From positions 75,266-139,265 of the forward strand of contig JBGATH010000008.1 of NCBI GenBank assembly GCA_044229235.1: a stretch of DNA of 64,000 nucleotides, written 5' to 3'. Position numbers and translations under genes: made by a program. This DNA comes from UKL13-2 sp044229235. Lineage in GTDB: Bacteria > Pseudomonadota > Gammaproteobacteria > Burkholderiales > Usitatibacteraceae. This document shows positions 33,422 through 43,885 of the stretch, one piece after another (within the stretch, counting starts at the first letter, position 1; each line of letters opens with the position of its first letter). The notes beneath the pieces are model-generated. The model was not told where the DNA came from. It searched no databases and was given only the letters and a program-made list of their open reading frames with translations.

Positions 33422-34684
33422 ATGGGCATCCACGTCATCAAGATGCCCGATATCGGTGAAGGCATCGCCGAGGTCGAACTGGCCGAGTGGCATGTCAAGG
33501 TTGGTGACGTCGTCGCCGAGGACCAGCCGCTGGCCGATGTCATGACCGACAAGGCAACCGTGGAGATTCCCTCCTCGGCGGCCGGCAAGGTGCTCGCGCT
33601 GGGCGGCGGCGTCGGGCAGGTACTGGCGGTGGGCGCGGAGCTGATCCGCATCGAAGTGGACGGGGCAGGCAACCAAAAAACGGCGCACGGCGTTACGCCC
33701 GCCAAACCGGCTGCGGCGCCCGCTGTGGCGGCGAGCGTGGTTGCGGCTGTCGCGAAAATGCCGGCCGGGCCCGCCAGGCAGCAGCCGGTGGCGGCAGCAG
33801 GCTCCAACAAACCACTGGCGTCGCCCGCCGTGCGCAAACGCGCGCTGGAAGCGGGCGTTGATCTTGGCGCCGTGGCCGGCTCCGGTCCGGAGGGCCGCAT
33901 TACGCAGGACGACATCGATGCGATGCTGGCGGGCAAGACCTCGCCCGTGCCGGCGCAGGCCGCCGGCGCGGGTTATGCCAGGCGCGACCATGAAGAAGTC
34001 ATTCCCGTGATCGGCCTGCGCCGCAAGATCGCGCAAAAAATGCAGGAGTCGAAGCAGCATATTCCGCACTTCACCTACGTGGAGGAGGTGGATGTGACGG
34101 AACTCGAGGCGCTGCGGGCGCGCCTCAACGCCCAGTGGGGCGCAACGCGCGGCAAGCTGACGCTGCTGCCGTTCATCATGCGTGCGCTGGTGAAGGCGGC
34201 GCATGAATTCCCGCAGATCAATGCGCGCTATGACGACACGGCCGGCGCGGTGACGCGATACGGCGCGGTGCATCTCGGCATCGCCACCCAGACCGAAGCA
34301 GGGCTGATGGTGCCCGTTGTGCGGCACGCGGAGACCCGCGATTTGTGGGCCAGTGCCAATGAAGTCGCGCGGCTGGCCGCGGCGGCGCGCGGCGGCAAGG
34401 CCACGCGCGATGAGTTGACCGGATCGACCATCACCATTACCAGCCTGGGCGCGCTCGGGGGCATTGCCTCCACGCCGGTGATCAACTACCCGGAAGTGGC
34501 CATCATCGGCGTCAACCGCATCGTCGAACGACCCATGTTCCAGGGCGCGGCGGTGGTGCCGCGCAAACTGATGAATCTGTCTTCAGCCTTCGATCACCGC
34601 GTGGTGGATGGCATGCATGCTGCCGAATTTGTGCAAGCGATGCGGGGCTTCCTGGAGTGTCCGGCGACGCTGTTCATCGACTGA
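33422..34684 (+). CDS. bkdB: Branched-chain 2-oxoacid dehydrogenase E2 (acyltransferase)
   Basis: The 420-residue E2 component has one N-terminal lipoyl domain with the lipoylated lysine in MTDKATVEIPSSAAGKV, an Ala/Pro linker, a peripheral-subunit-binding domain (SPAVRKRALEAGVDL, GPEGRITQDDIDAML) and the catalytic domain with the active-site AFDHRVVDGMHAAEF. It transfers the acyl group to CoA. It starts three bases after bkdA2 stops. No lpd (E3) gene follows, so dihydrolipoamide dehydrogenase must come from elsewhere in the genome. Confidence 0.94.
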   Translation: MGIHVIKMPDIGEGIAEVELAEWHVKVGDVVAEDQPLADVMTDKATVEIPSSAAGKVLALGGGVGQVLAVGAELIRIEVDGAGNQKTAHGVTPAKPAAAPAVAASVVAAVAKMPAGPARQQPVAAAGSNKPLASPAVRKRALEAGVDLGAVAGSGPEGRITQDDIDAMLAGKTSPVPAQAAGAGYARRDHEEVIPVIGLRRKIAQKMQESKQHIPHFTYVEEVDVTELEALRARLNAQWGATRGKLTLLPFIMRALVKAAHEFPQINARYDDTAGAVTRYGAVHLGIATQTEAGLMVPVVRHAETRDLWASANEVARLAAAARGGKATRDELTGSTITITSLGALGGIASTPVINYPEVAIIGVNRIVERPMFQGAAVVPRKLMNLSSAFDHRVVDGMHAAEFVQAMRGFLECPATLFID

Positions 34685-34891
34685 TGCCCGCCTGCCGATG
34701 ATGGCGGCGGTGGCGTGGGAGATCCGGGCATTCATTGATTGGCCATGGCCCGAATTGTTTCCATCCCTCCGCCGGCTGGGGTCCGATTTCGTTTTGCGAC
34801 TTCAAGCAACCTGGGCCCCGGCCTGCGCCGGGGAAGGTCAACTTCCACATCATCACGCTTAGACGATGGATCAGTGGGAGTCCCCGATGGG

Positions 34892-34960
34892 AAAACACAA
34901 GCACTGGCGCGGCTGTCCGGGCATTTTTGCCCTGCGCGCCGCGCCAGTGCTTGAGTTTCC
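34892..34960. repeat. Hairpin repeat family, copy E
   Basis: The most symmetric copy: CAAGCACTGGCGCGGC on the left, GGGCATTTTTGCCC in the centre and GCCGCGCCAGTGCTTGAG on the right. It lies 207 bases after bkdB, between convergent genes. Confidence 0.8.
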
Positions 34961-34987
34961 TGGTCAGTGACAAGTTTGATGTCGTGG

Positions 34988-35016
34988 AAAAAGAAAGGGC
35001 GCACCGCGGTGCGCCC
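34988..35016 (-). terminator. Intrinsic terminator of psiF
   Basis: The perfect 20-base palindrome GGGCGCACCGCGGTGCGCCC is followed on the minus strand by TTTCTTTTT, 22 bases after the psiF stop. Confidence 0.8.
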
Positions 35017-35038
35017 CTCCCGGAAACTGCGGTCCGGA

Positions 35039-35326
35039 TTACTTGCTAAGGCATTCCTTCATGAAGGCCTTGCGTTCGTCGCCTTTCTTGCCGGTGGCGT
35101 CCTTGTTGCACGACTTCATTTTTTCCTGTTGGGCTTTCTTGGCGTCGCTTTCCTTTTTGAGGCAGTCCTTCATGAATGCCTTGCGCTCGTCACCCTTCTT
35201 GTCGCCGGCTTCCTTGTTGCATGCGCCCATCTTGTTTTGCTGGGCGGTGGGCGCCTTGTCTTCGGCCAGGGCCGAACCGGCCACGAAGGGCACGGCGAGG
35301 ATGAATGCCGCGATCAGTTTCTTCAT
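35039..35326 (-). CDS. psiF: PsiF-repeat exported protein
   Basis: The 95-residue product has a signal peptide (cleaved after SALA) and two PsiF repeats: KMGACNKEAGDKKGDERKAF and KMKSCNKDATGKKGDERKAF, each followed by MK-CL with paired cysteines. PsiF was named for phosphate-starvation induction in E. coli; its role is unknown. No Pho box was identified here. A strong terminator follows, consistent with a monocistronic gene. The paired cysteines suggest a small disulfide-bonded periplasmic protein. Confidence 0.88.
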   Translation of the reverse strand: MKKLIAAFILAVPFVAGSALAEDKAPTAQQNKMGACNKEAGDKKGDERKAFMKDCLKKESDAKKAQQEKMKSCNKDATGKKGDERKAFMKECLSK

Positions 35327-35394
35327 ATCAGTCTCCTGTAGGTTGGGATTGCCACCCGCTAACGGCCGGCCGTTGCCGGCGGTTGACCGCGAGG

Positions 35395-37515
35395 CTATTC
35401 TGCCGCGAGCGCATCGGACCGGGCGGCGCTGACCTCGATCGGAATGCCGTTCAAGGCGGCGTTTCCCGATACCGCGTCGATGAGGCGTTCGTCCGAGAGG
35501 TCGTTGTAGCTGGCGCCGGCATGCTGCTGCGCAAGCTTGAGGCGCGTGCCGCTGCGATTGTGTCCCCAGCCGTGCGGCAGGCAGGCCACCCCCGGCATCA
35601 TGTCGGGTGAGGCTTGCACCGCAACGGTGATGCTGCCGACGTGCGAGCGCACCTCGACCAGTTGCCCGTCGGCGAGGTTGCGCGCCGCGAGATCCGCGGG
35701 GTGCATTTGCAGCTGGTGACGGGGCTTGCCTTTGACCAGGCGGTGCGAATTGTGCATCCAGGAGTTGTTGCTGCGAACGTGCCGGCGGCCGATGAGCGTC
35801 AGTCCGGCCGGCGTTTTGCCGAGCAGGTCGCGGTTGAAGCGGAGGATGTCGTCAACGATCGCCTGTGGCGCGCAGGCGATGCGCTTGTCGGGTGTCTCGA
35901 GCCGCGAAAACAGCGAGGGCTTCAGCGGCCCCAGGTCGATGCCGTGCGGCGCGGCCAGCAGGTCGTTGATTCGCAGCGGCGCGCCGGCCAGCTTGAGCAT
36001 GCCGCCGATCATCACCGCCGGTGCCGGTACCGGGGTGTATTCGCGTTTGAGTTTCGGCGCGAGCGCGGCGGCGAGCGCCGTGAAAATCTCCCAGTCGTAG
36101 CGCTCATCCTCGGCACGCGGCCAGGTGGCGCTATTGAAGCGGGTGACGTTGCGCACGGCGAAGGCATTGAACACGTAGTCGTAGTGATCGTGGCTCAGGC
36201 TGGAGGCGGGCGGCAGGATCAGGTCGGCGTGGCGCGTGGTCTCATTGAGGTATATGTCGATGCAGACCATGAACTCGAGACTTGCCAGCGCGCTATCGAG
36301 TTGCCGGCCGTTGGGTGTGGACAGCACCGGGTTTCCGCAGACGGTGATGAGGCCGCGGATCTGGCCCTCGCCCGGCGTGAGAATTTCCTCGGCCAGCGCG
36401 GCGGAAGGCAACTCCCCGGAAAATTCCGGTAGCCCGCTGACGCGCGAGCGCCAGGCGGCAAAGTGTCCGGGACGGGTGCCGGGACCGGTGATGGGCGCGA
36501 TGGGCTGCGTGGGCAATGCGCCGCCGACCTGGTCCAGGTTGCCGGTGACGATATTGAGCAGTTGCACCAGCCACTGGCAAAGCGCGCCATAGGCTTGCAG
36601 CGTCGTGCCGATGCGGCCATAGCAGACCGCAGAGGGTGCGGCCGCAAACTCGCGGGCCATGCGGGTGATGTCCGCTGCGGCAATGCCGGTAACGCGCGCG
36701 GCGCTGGCGACATCGACATGCGCGATGGCATCGAGCGCGGCATCCAGGCCGTCGAGCTGGTCGGCGTGGTGAATGCGCGTCATGCCATCGCTGCGGATCA
36801 CGTTGATCAGCGCCATCAACAGTGCCGCATCGCTGCCCGGCACGATGAAGTGATGCTCGTCGGCAATCTCGGCGGTCTCGGTGCGGCGCGGATCGACCAC
36901 CACCACCTTGCCGCCGCGCTGCTGGATGGCTTTGAGGCGCTTGGCCACGTCCGGCACGGTCATCATGCTGCCGTTGGAGGCGATGGGGTTGGCGCCGAGG
37001 ATCAGCAGGTGCTGGGTGTGATCGATGTCGGGAATCGGGATGAGGAATTGGTGGCCGAACATCAGGTATGACACCAGCTGCTGCGGCAACTGGTCCACCG
37101 AGGTTGCCGAGAACGCGCTCTTGGTTTTCAGCACGCGCGACAGCATCGGAATGCTCAGCAGGGTGCCGACATTGTGCACCGAAGGATTGCCGGCATAGAA
37201 GCCGATGGCATTATTGCCCTGCGCCAGCGAGATGGCGGCCAGCTTTTCGGCGGCAAGTGCGATCGCTTCATCCCAGCTGATCTGCTGCCAGGTGTCGCCG
37301 CTGCGCTTGATCGGCAGGCGCAGGCGGTCGGGATCCTCGTGAATGTCTTTCAGCGCCACCGCTTTCGGGCAAATGTGGCCACGGCTGAAAGGGTCGGCCT
37401 CGTCGCCGCGGATGGACACGATGTTGCCGCCCGCCACCTTGATTTCCAGGCCGCAAATGGCCTCGCAGAGGTTGCAGGCTCGGTAAACGGTGCGAACTTC
37501 CTGGTCGGCTGACAT
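35395..37515 (-). CDS. Molybdopterin-dependent oxidoreductase (formate dehydrogenase-like)
   Basis: The 706-residue protein starts with a [4Fe-4S] site (CNLCEAICG and a fourth cysteine in GHICPKA). It continues through the molybdopterin domains (GANPIASNGSMMTVPD, VVDPRRTETAEIADEHHFIVPGSD, GNPVLSTPN) to a C-terminal MopB-CT barrel (HPADLAARNLADGQLVEV). This is the MopB superfamily of formate dehydrogenase/nitrate reductase-like enzymes; the electron donor is not predictable. No Tat signal is seen, so it is probably cytoplasmic. The ATG used has GGAG six bases upstream. It stands alone, divergent from the riboswitch-controlled gene. Confidence 0.88.
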   Translation of the reverse strand: MSADQEVRTVYRACNLCEAICGLEIKVAGGNIVSIRGDEADPFSRGHICPKAVALKDIHEDPDRLRLPIKRSGDTWQQISWDEAIALAAEKLAAISLAQGNNAIGFYAGNPSVHNVGTLLSIPMLSRVLKTKSAFSATSVDQLPQQLVSYLMFGHQFLIPIPDIDHTQHLLILGANPIASNGSMMTVPDVAKRLKAIQQRGGKVVVVDPRRTETAEIADEHHFIVPGSDAALLMALINVIRSDGMTRIHHADQLDGLDAALDAIAHVDVASAARVTGIAAADITRMAREFAAAPSAVCYGRIGTTLQAYGALCQWLVQLLNIVTGNLDQVGGALPTQPIAPITGPGTRPGHFAAWRSRVSGLPEFSGELPSAALAEEILTPGEGQIRGLITVCGNPVLSTPNGRQLDSALASLEFMVCIDIYLNETTRHADLILPPASSLSHDHYDYVFNAFAVRNVTRFNSATWPRAEDERYDWEIFTALAAALAPKLKREYTPVPAPAVMIGGMLKLAGAPLRINDLLAAPHGIDLGPLKPSLFSRLETPDKRIACAPQAIVDDILRFNRDLLGKTPAGLTLIGRRHVRSNNSWMHNSHRLVKGKPRHQLQMHPADLAARNLADGQLVEVRSHVGSITVAVQASPDMMPGVACLPHGWGHNRSGTRLKLAQQHAGASYNDLSDERLIDAVSGNAALNGIPIEVSAARSDALAAE

Positions 37516-37594
37516 GGTGGCTCCGGGGCGGCGCGATGCGGGAATCAGTCCCGGCAATGTACACGAATGTACCGCCGCTTCGCGCCCCGCGGGC

Positions 37595-37600
37595 TATAAT
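37595..37600 (+). promoter_or_regulatory. -10 element of the manganese exporter transcript
   Basis: A perfect TATAAT lies 9-14 bases before the start of the riboswitch aptamer; no clear -35 is seen at the expected distance. Confidence 0.5.
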
Positions 37601-37607
37601 GACAGGG

Positions 37608-37745
37608 TCATCAGGGAGTAGCCTCCTTCCGCAACGGAAGGGAGGGCGTCAACATACTTGGCTTCGGCCATGGCGCCTTCGTCCGACAGGATTGGCGAGA
37701 CTTTTGGCACGCGCTGCCGTTCGTGGTCGGACGGGCAGGGCGTGT
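37608..37745 (+). promoter_or_regulatory. yybP-ykoY manganese riboswitch
   Basis: The leader contains the conserved GGGAGTAGCC (37614-37623), a hairpin CCTTCCGCAACGGAAGG, and the invariant GTCAACATACTTGG (37648-37661). A second helix pairs GTCCGAC with GTCGGAC. This combination marks the yybP-ykoY family, which binds Mn2+ and turns on manganese-efflux genes. The downstream gene is a TMEM165/GDT1-type transporter, a known target of this riboswitch. Boundaries are approximate, and the expression platform before the start codon is not resolved. Confidence 0.82.
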
Positions 37746-37782
37746 CATCTGTCATCATCGTCCGGCCTGTTGAGAACCCCAC

Positions 37783-38349
37783 ATGGATGCCTTTTACATT
37801 TCCACTTTGGTTGTCGCCGTCGGTGAGATCGGCGACAAGACCCAACTTCTCGCGCTGCTGCTGGCGGCACGCTTTCGCAAGCCGGTGCCGATCATCCTCG
37901 GCATCCTCTTCGCCACGCTTCTGAATCACGGCCTCGCCGCGGTGGTCGGTGAATTGATTCGCGCGGCACTCAGCCCGGAAATGCTGCGCTGGCTGCTGGG
38001 TCTGTCCTTCATCGGCATTGCGCTGTGGGCATTGAAGCCCGACACGCTCGACGGCGAGCCGTCGCAGCAATCGAGCACCGGCGTGTTCGCGCTCACGTTT
38101 GTGACGTTTTTCCTCGCCGAAATCGGCGACAAGACCCAGCTCGCCACCGTCGCGCTGGCGGCGAAGTATTCAAACCTGCCGCTGGTGGTTGCCGGCACCA
38201 CACTGGGCATGCTCATTGCCGATGTCCCGGCCGTGATCCTCGGTGAAAAGGCCGCACCCAGGCTGCCCCTGAAAGCCATTCGCATGGTGGCCGCCGCGCT
38301 GTTTGCACTGATGGGCATTGCGGTCCTGCTGGGTTTTTCGATCGGCTAG
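37783..38349 (+). CDS. TMEM165/GDT1-family manganese exporter
   Basis: The 188-residue membrane protein has six helices as two repeats, each with the family signature: VGEIGDKTQ (near residue 14) and LAEIGDKTQ (near residue 111). The acidic residues of these motifs line the cation pathway. Bacterial members such as MneA export Mn2+, and the yybP-ykoY riboswitch upstream supports that role here. The stop codon overlaps that of convergent ldcA within CTAG. Confidence 0.92.
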   Translation: MDAFYISTLVVAVGEIGDKTQLLALLLAARFRKPVPIILGILFATLLNHGLAAVVGELIRAALSPEMLRWLLGLSFIGIALWALKPDTLDGEPSQQSSTGVFALTFVTFFLAEIGDKTQLATVALAAKYSNLPLVVAGTTLGMLIADVPAVILGEKAAPRLPLKAIRMVAAALFALMGIAVLLGFSIG

Positions 38350-39296
38350 ATATTTAGCGTGAGCGAGAAGCCGCCGGGCTGGATGTCGAGCCTCGCGCCG
38401 GCACCGTACGGCATGGTCAGCTTGCGGGCCACATGCCCGAACGGCAGGCCGGTCAGCACCGGAATGTGCAGGAGGTTGCGCAAGGTGTCGATCACATGTT
38501 CCATCGCATACGGGAAGCGCCCGGGTTCGGGCTCGCAATCGGTGAAGTCGCCGAGGATCAGTGCTTGCTGGCGCGACAGGATGCCGGCGTGGAACAGTTG
38601 CAGGAACATGCGTTCGACCGCATAGGGTTTCTCGCCGATCTCTTCCAGAAACAGGATGCCGCCATCGATCGCCGGCAGGTACGGCGTCCCGGCGAGGTGC
38701 GCCAGCAGCGACAGGTTGCTGCCCCAGAGCACACCCTCATGCGCTTGCGGCGGGTAGTTGTGCGCGCTGGGGAAAGGGCCGGTGTGCCAGGTTTCACCGC
38801 GCAGGACCGGCCAGCAGTTTTCTTCCATGAAGGCGTGGCCGGCAAGCGCCTCGGCGTCGTCGTCCTGCCCGCCGAAATCAATGGTGGCACCCGGGCCGGC
38901 GAAGGTGATGAGGCCGGACTGGCTGAGCGCGCCCAGGCTCAATGCGGTGAAATCGCTGAAGCCGATCAGCGGCTTGTTGGCGGACTTGACCAGCTTCCAG
39001 TCGACGCGATGCAACAGCCGCGACCAGCCGTAGCCGCCACGGATCATCATCAGCGCGTCGATGCCGGGGTCGGCCAGCTGGCGGTGGAAACTTGCCAGGC
39101 GCTGCTCGTCGGTGCCGGCGAAGTAGCGCCACTCTTCATGTGCTTCCGCCGCGACGCTGACGCCGAATCCGAGTTCCTGCAGTCGCAACACCGATTTGTC
39201 ATGACGTTCGCGGTTGATCAGTCCGGACGGCGCGAACAGGCCAATGGTGTCGCCCGGCAACACCGGGTGTGGCAGCGTGTACGCGGGTACGCTCAT
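38346..39296 (-). CDS. ldcA: LD-carboxypeptidase (peptidase S66)
   Basis: The 316-residue enzyme matches murein tetrapeptide carboxypeptidases. The N-terminal domain has DTIGLFAPSG, RGGYGWSRLL (with the nucleophile serine region GFSDFTALSL nearby) and GVLWGSNLSLLAHLAGTPYLP. The C-terminal domain has FLEEIGEKPYAVERMF and GLPFGHVARKLTMPYG, which includes the catalytic histidine. It removes the terminal D-Ala from recycled murein tetrapeptides in the cytoplasm. Its ATG overlaps the stop of the upstream glyoxalase-fold gene by four bases, so the two are coupled. Confidence 0.92.
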   Translation of the reverse strand: MSVPAYTLPHPVLPGDTIGLFAPSGLINRERHDKSVLRLQELGFGVSVAAEAHEEWRYFAGTDEQRLASFHRQLADPGIDALMMIRGGYGWSRLLHRVDWKLVKSANKPLIGFSDFTALSLGALSQSGLITFAGPGATIDFGGQDDDAEALAGHAFMEENCWPVLRGETWHTGPFPSAHNYPPQAHEGVLWGSNLSLLAHLAGTPYLPAIDGGILFLEEIGEKPYAVERMFLQLFHAGILSRQQALILGDFTDCEPEPGRFPYAMEHVIDTLRNLLHIPVLTGLPFGHVARKLTMPYGAGARLDIQPGGFSLTLNI

Positions 39297-39694
39297 GCGA
39301 GTGGCGTGCGCTGGCGCAGTTCGACGAAGGTCAGCAGGTTGCCGTCCGGGTCACGCAGGGTGAAACAGCGTTGCCCGGCGTGATTGCTGGCCGGTGCGGA
39401 GACCACATGCGCGCCGGCAGGAATGCGCGCGAAGCGGGCCTCGGCATCGTGGATGTCAAGGTGCAGCACCGGCGCATGCGCGCTGGATGCGGCGCCCGTC
39501 GCGGCTTGCCCGGCGGGAGACTTGGTGCCGATCAAGGCAATGCGCATGGCGCCGCTGGAAAGGTGTGTGACGCGAGCGCCGCCATTGGCCATTCGATCCT
39601 CGATCACCTGCCAGCCGAGAATATCCCGGTAGAAGCGTAGCGATGCCTCGAAATCGGCGGGCGCGAGCGTGACGTGGTCGAAGCGGTCAGGCAT
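39293..39694 (-). CDS. VOC-family (glyoxalase/bleomycin resistance) protein
   Basis: The 133-residue protein is a single vicinal-oxygen-chelate unit pair: FDHVTLAPADFEASLRFYRDILGW at the start and AGQRCFTLRDPDGNLLTFVEL at the end, with metal-ligand candidates His in FDHVTL and Glu in FVEL. Members include glyoxalase I, fosfomycin-resistance enzymes and dioxygenases; the reaction here is unknown. It is translationally coupled to ldcA. Confidence 0.87.
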   Translation of the reverse strand: MPDRFDHVTLAPADFEASLRFYRDILGWQVIEDRMANGGARVTHLSSGAMRIALIGTKSPAGQAATGAASSAHAPVLHLDIHDAEARFARIPAGAHVVSAPASNHAGQRCFTLRDPDGNLLTFVELRQRTPLA

Positions 39695-39727
39695 GCCGTT
39701 TTCCGTTAAGGCCCGCGCAGGCCGGTG

Positions 39728-42001
<2,274 letters not shown>

Positions 42002-42222
42002 AGGGGCTCCGGGCTCCGCGGGATGGTGCCGGCACATTGGCGTTCAGCCGCGCAGTTTTTCGGGCTGGTCGTGGTCACCGGTCGTGATGCGCTGCTGTGT
42101 CAGCGCTTTATTGTCGTCTTGCTGGCATTTTTTCCAAGTCAAATCGAGTTTATCACGCAGGGTCCCGGGCCTATTTTATTGCGGCCGGGCTAAGCGCTTG
42201 TGACCGAAATCGAGGAGGGGGG

Positions 42223-42252
42223 TTGACAACTCATAACCATATGTCTAAGAAT
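42223..42252 (+). promoter_or_regulatory. Promoter of the ArsR-family regulator gene
   Basis: A perfect -35 TTGACA (42223-42228) is followed after 17 bases by TAAGAA, or after 18 by AAGAAT, as a weak -10. Transcription would start close to the ATG at 42259, implying a leaderless message, and the -10 is buried in the operator-like motif. Confidence 0.5.
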
Positions 42253-42262
42253 GTGGTTATGT
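42233..42262 (+). promoter_or_regulatory. Operator-like motif, site 1
   Basis: ATAACCA (42233-42239) and TGGTTAT (42254-42260) form an inverted repeat covering the -10 region. The motif ATATGTCNAANANTNTGGTTATNT, here from 42239, recurs at site 2 with 19 of 24 bases identical. ArsR-family repressors bind such AT-rich palindromes. Confidence 0.55.
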
Positions 42263-42567
42263 ACTCAGATTACACAAAAGCCATTCCCGTCGCCTGGAGC
42301 AACATTGCCCGGGTATTTACTGCGCTGGGCGACGAGCATCGGCAACGCATCCTGCTGACCTTCGAACCGGGCGAACGGCTCAATGTGGGACAGATCGTGG
42401 CAGTTTCCACGCTGTCCCGCTCCGCCGTGTCTCATCACCTGAAGATCCTGCGTGAGGCCGGCGTGCTCGACAGCGAGAAGATTGGCAAGGAAGTGCATTT
42501 CTGGCTGAACAAGAAGCGCATCCGCGATTCTTTGGTGGCGGTCATGGATTACCTGAAGACCCAATAA
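42259..42567 (+). CDS. ArsR-family transcriptional regulator
   Basis: The 102-residue protein is a typical ArsR/SmtB winged helix: VFTALGDEHRQRILLTF, then LNVGQIVAVSTLSRSAVSHHLKILREAGVLDSEKIGKEVHFWLN. The metal-binding ELCVC motif of arsenic sensors is absent and there are no cysteines, so it is not a classical As/Cd sensor; it resembles members with other or unknown signals. An in-frame ATG at 42241 would add six residues, but that region carries the operator-like motif and the promoter points to 42259. It is followed by an amidohydrolase gene preceded by a matching motif. Confidence 0.85.
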   Translation: MYSDYTKAIPVAWSNIARVFTALGDEHRQRILLTFEPGERLNVGQIVAVSTLSRSAVSHHLKILREAGVLDSEKIGKEVHFWLNKKRIRDSLVAVMDYLKTQ

Positions 42568-42579
42568 TTTTTTTCCTCA

Positions 42580-42603
42580 ATATGTCGAAAACTTTGGTTA
42601 TAT
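42580..42603 (+). promoter_or_regulatory. Operator-like motif, site 2
   Basis: The sequence matches site 1 at 19 of 24 positions (ATATGTC, then TTTGGTTATAT) and, as at site 1, ends at the start codon of the following gene. Confidence 0.5.
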
Positions 42604-43876
42604 GATGCGCGCAAACGTGAACCGGGGTCGCCGCAAATTCCTCTCCGGCGTGGGCTCGGGCCTGTGCATGGCCTGTATCGGCACGGCGGCGCATGCGCTG
42701 CGGCTCGGTCTGGACGAGGGTGCCTCGCTGATGAATCCCTGCCTCGGCGCGCTGCCGGAGGCGCTGCGCAATCACACGCTGGTACGTGCCGCATTCGACG
42801 GGCTGGATGCCAGCCGGATCTGGGACTGCCACGCGCATTTGCTGGGCAACGGCGATTCCGGCAGCGGCTGCTGGATCAATCCGCAGCTCGAGTCGGTGCT
42901 GTATCCACGCCAATACCTGCAAAAGAAGTTTTTCCTCAACGCGGCCTGCGTGGAGGAGAAGCAGTTTCGCGTCGATCACGATTTTGTGGCCCGGCTGGCA
43001 CAGCACGCCGACGCGTTTCCGGCGGGAGCCGGCCTGATGCTGTTTGCCTTTGATCAGACCTATCGCGAGGATGGAAGTCTCGACAAAGCGCGTGCCGCGT
43101 TTCACGTGCCCAATGCCTATGCCGCGCAAGTGGCGCGGGAGAATCCGCAGCGCTTCCGCTTCGTTGGCTCGGTTCACCCGTACCGGCGCGATGTCGAGTC
43201 GGCGTTGCGGCGCGTGGCTGCGGACGGCGCCGTCGCCGTCAAGTGGTTGCCGTCGGCAATGGGTATCGATCCCGGTTCAGCCAGATGTGACGTCTTTTAC
43301 GCCACGCTGGCGAAATTGGGACTGCCGCTGATCACGCATGCCGGACATGAACGCGCCGTGAAAGGGGCTCATCAGCAGCAATTCGGCAATCCGCTGCGAC
43401 TGCGCCGCGCGCTGGAACATGGCGTGAAAGTGGTGGTGGCGCATTGCGCAACCATGGGCGAAGACCGCGACATCGACCGCGGCCCCAATGGCCGCTACGT
43501 GGAAAGTTTCGAACTGTTTTCGCGCCTGATGTCCGAAGCGCGCTGGCAGGGGCAGCTGTTCGGCGACATCTCCGCCATCCTGCAGAACAACCGGGCAAAG
43601 TATGTGCCGAAGCTGCTGGCGCGGCAGGAGTGGCATGGCCGGCTGTTCAACGGCTCGGACTACCCGCTGCCCGGCGTGATGCCGCTGTTCTCCGTGGATA
43701 ACATGGTCGAGCAACGCTGGCTCTCCGCCCGCGAGGCGGTCCTCATCAAGCAACTTCGCGAATACAATCCGCTGATGTTTGACTTCGTGCTCAAACGCAC
43801 GTTGCGCATCGGTGGCCGGAAACTCGCGGACCCGATCTTCGAGTCGGGTGCATTTTTCAATCGCCAATCTGCCTAG
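42602..43876 (+). CDS. Exported amidohydrolase-family protein
   Basis: The 424-residue protein begins with a Tat-like signal (NRGRRKFLSGVGSGLCMACIG). The body is an amidohydrolase TIM barrel of the Amidohydro_2 type: metal-binding HxH in WDCHAHLLG, VKWLPSAMGIDP, HAGHERAVKG, VVAHCATMGED and the terminal aspartate in NGSDYPLPG. Such enzymes hydrolyse or decarboxylate small cyclic or aromatic acids; the substrate is unknown. It follows the ArsR gene by 34 bases and carries the second operator-like motif, so the regulator probably controls it. Confidence 0.85.
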   Translation: MMRANVNRGRRKFLSGVGSGLCMACIGTAAHALRLGLDEGASLMNPCLGALPEALRNHTLVRAAFDGLDASRIWDCHAHLLGNGDSGSGCWINPQLESVLYPRQYLQKKFFLNAACVEEKQFRVDHDFVARLAQHADAFPAGAGLMLFAFDQTYREDGSLDKARAAFHVPNAYAAQVARENPQRFRFVGSVHPYRRDVESALRRVAADGAVAVKWLPSAMGIDPGSARCDVFYATLAKLGLPLITHAGHERAVKGAHQQQFGNPLRLRRALEHGVKVVVAHCATMGEDRDIDRGPNGRYVESFELFSRLMSEARWQGQLFGDISAILQNNRAKYVPKLLARQEWHGRLFNGSDYPLPGVMPLFSVDNMVEQRWLSAREAVLIKQLREYNPLMFDFVLKRTLRIGGRKLADPIFESGAFFNRQSA

Positions 43877-43885
43877 GGGTTTAAC

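Larger units (their letters stand above)
34685..35038. other. Intergenic region between bkdB and psiF
   Basis: The 354-base gap between convergent genes contains a REP-like hairpin (GGCCCCGGCCTGCGCCGGGG near 34810), hairpin repeat copy E and the psiF terminator. No gene is visible. Confidence 0.5.
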
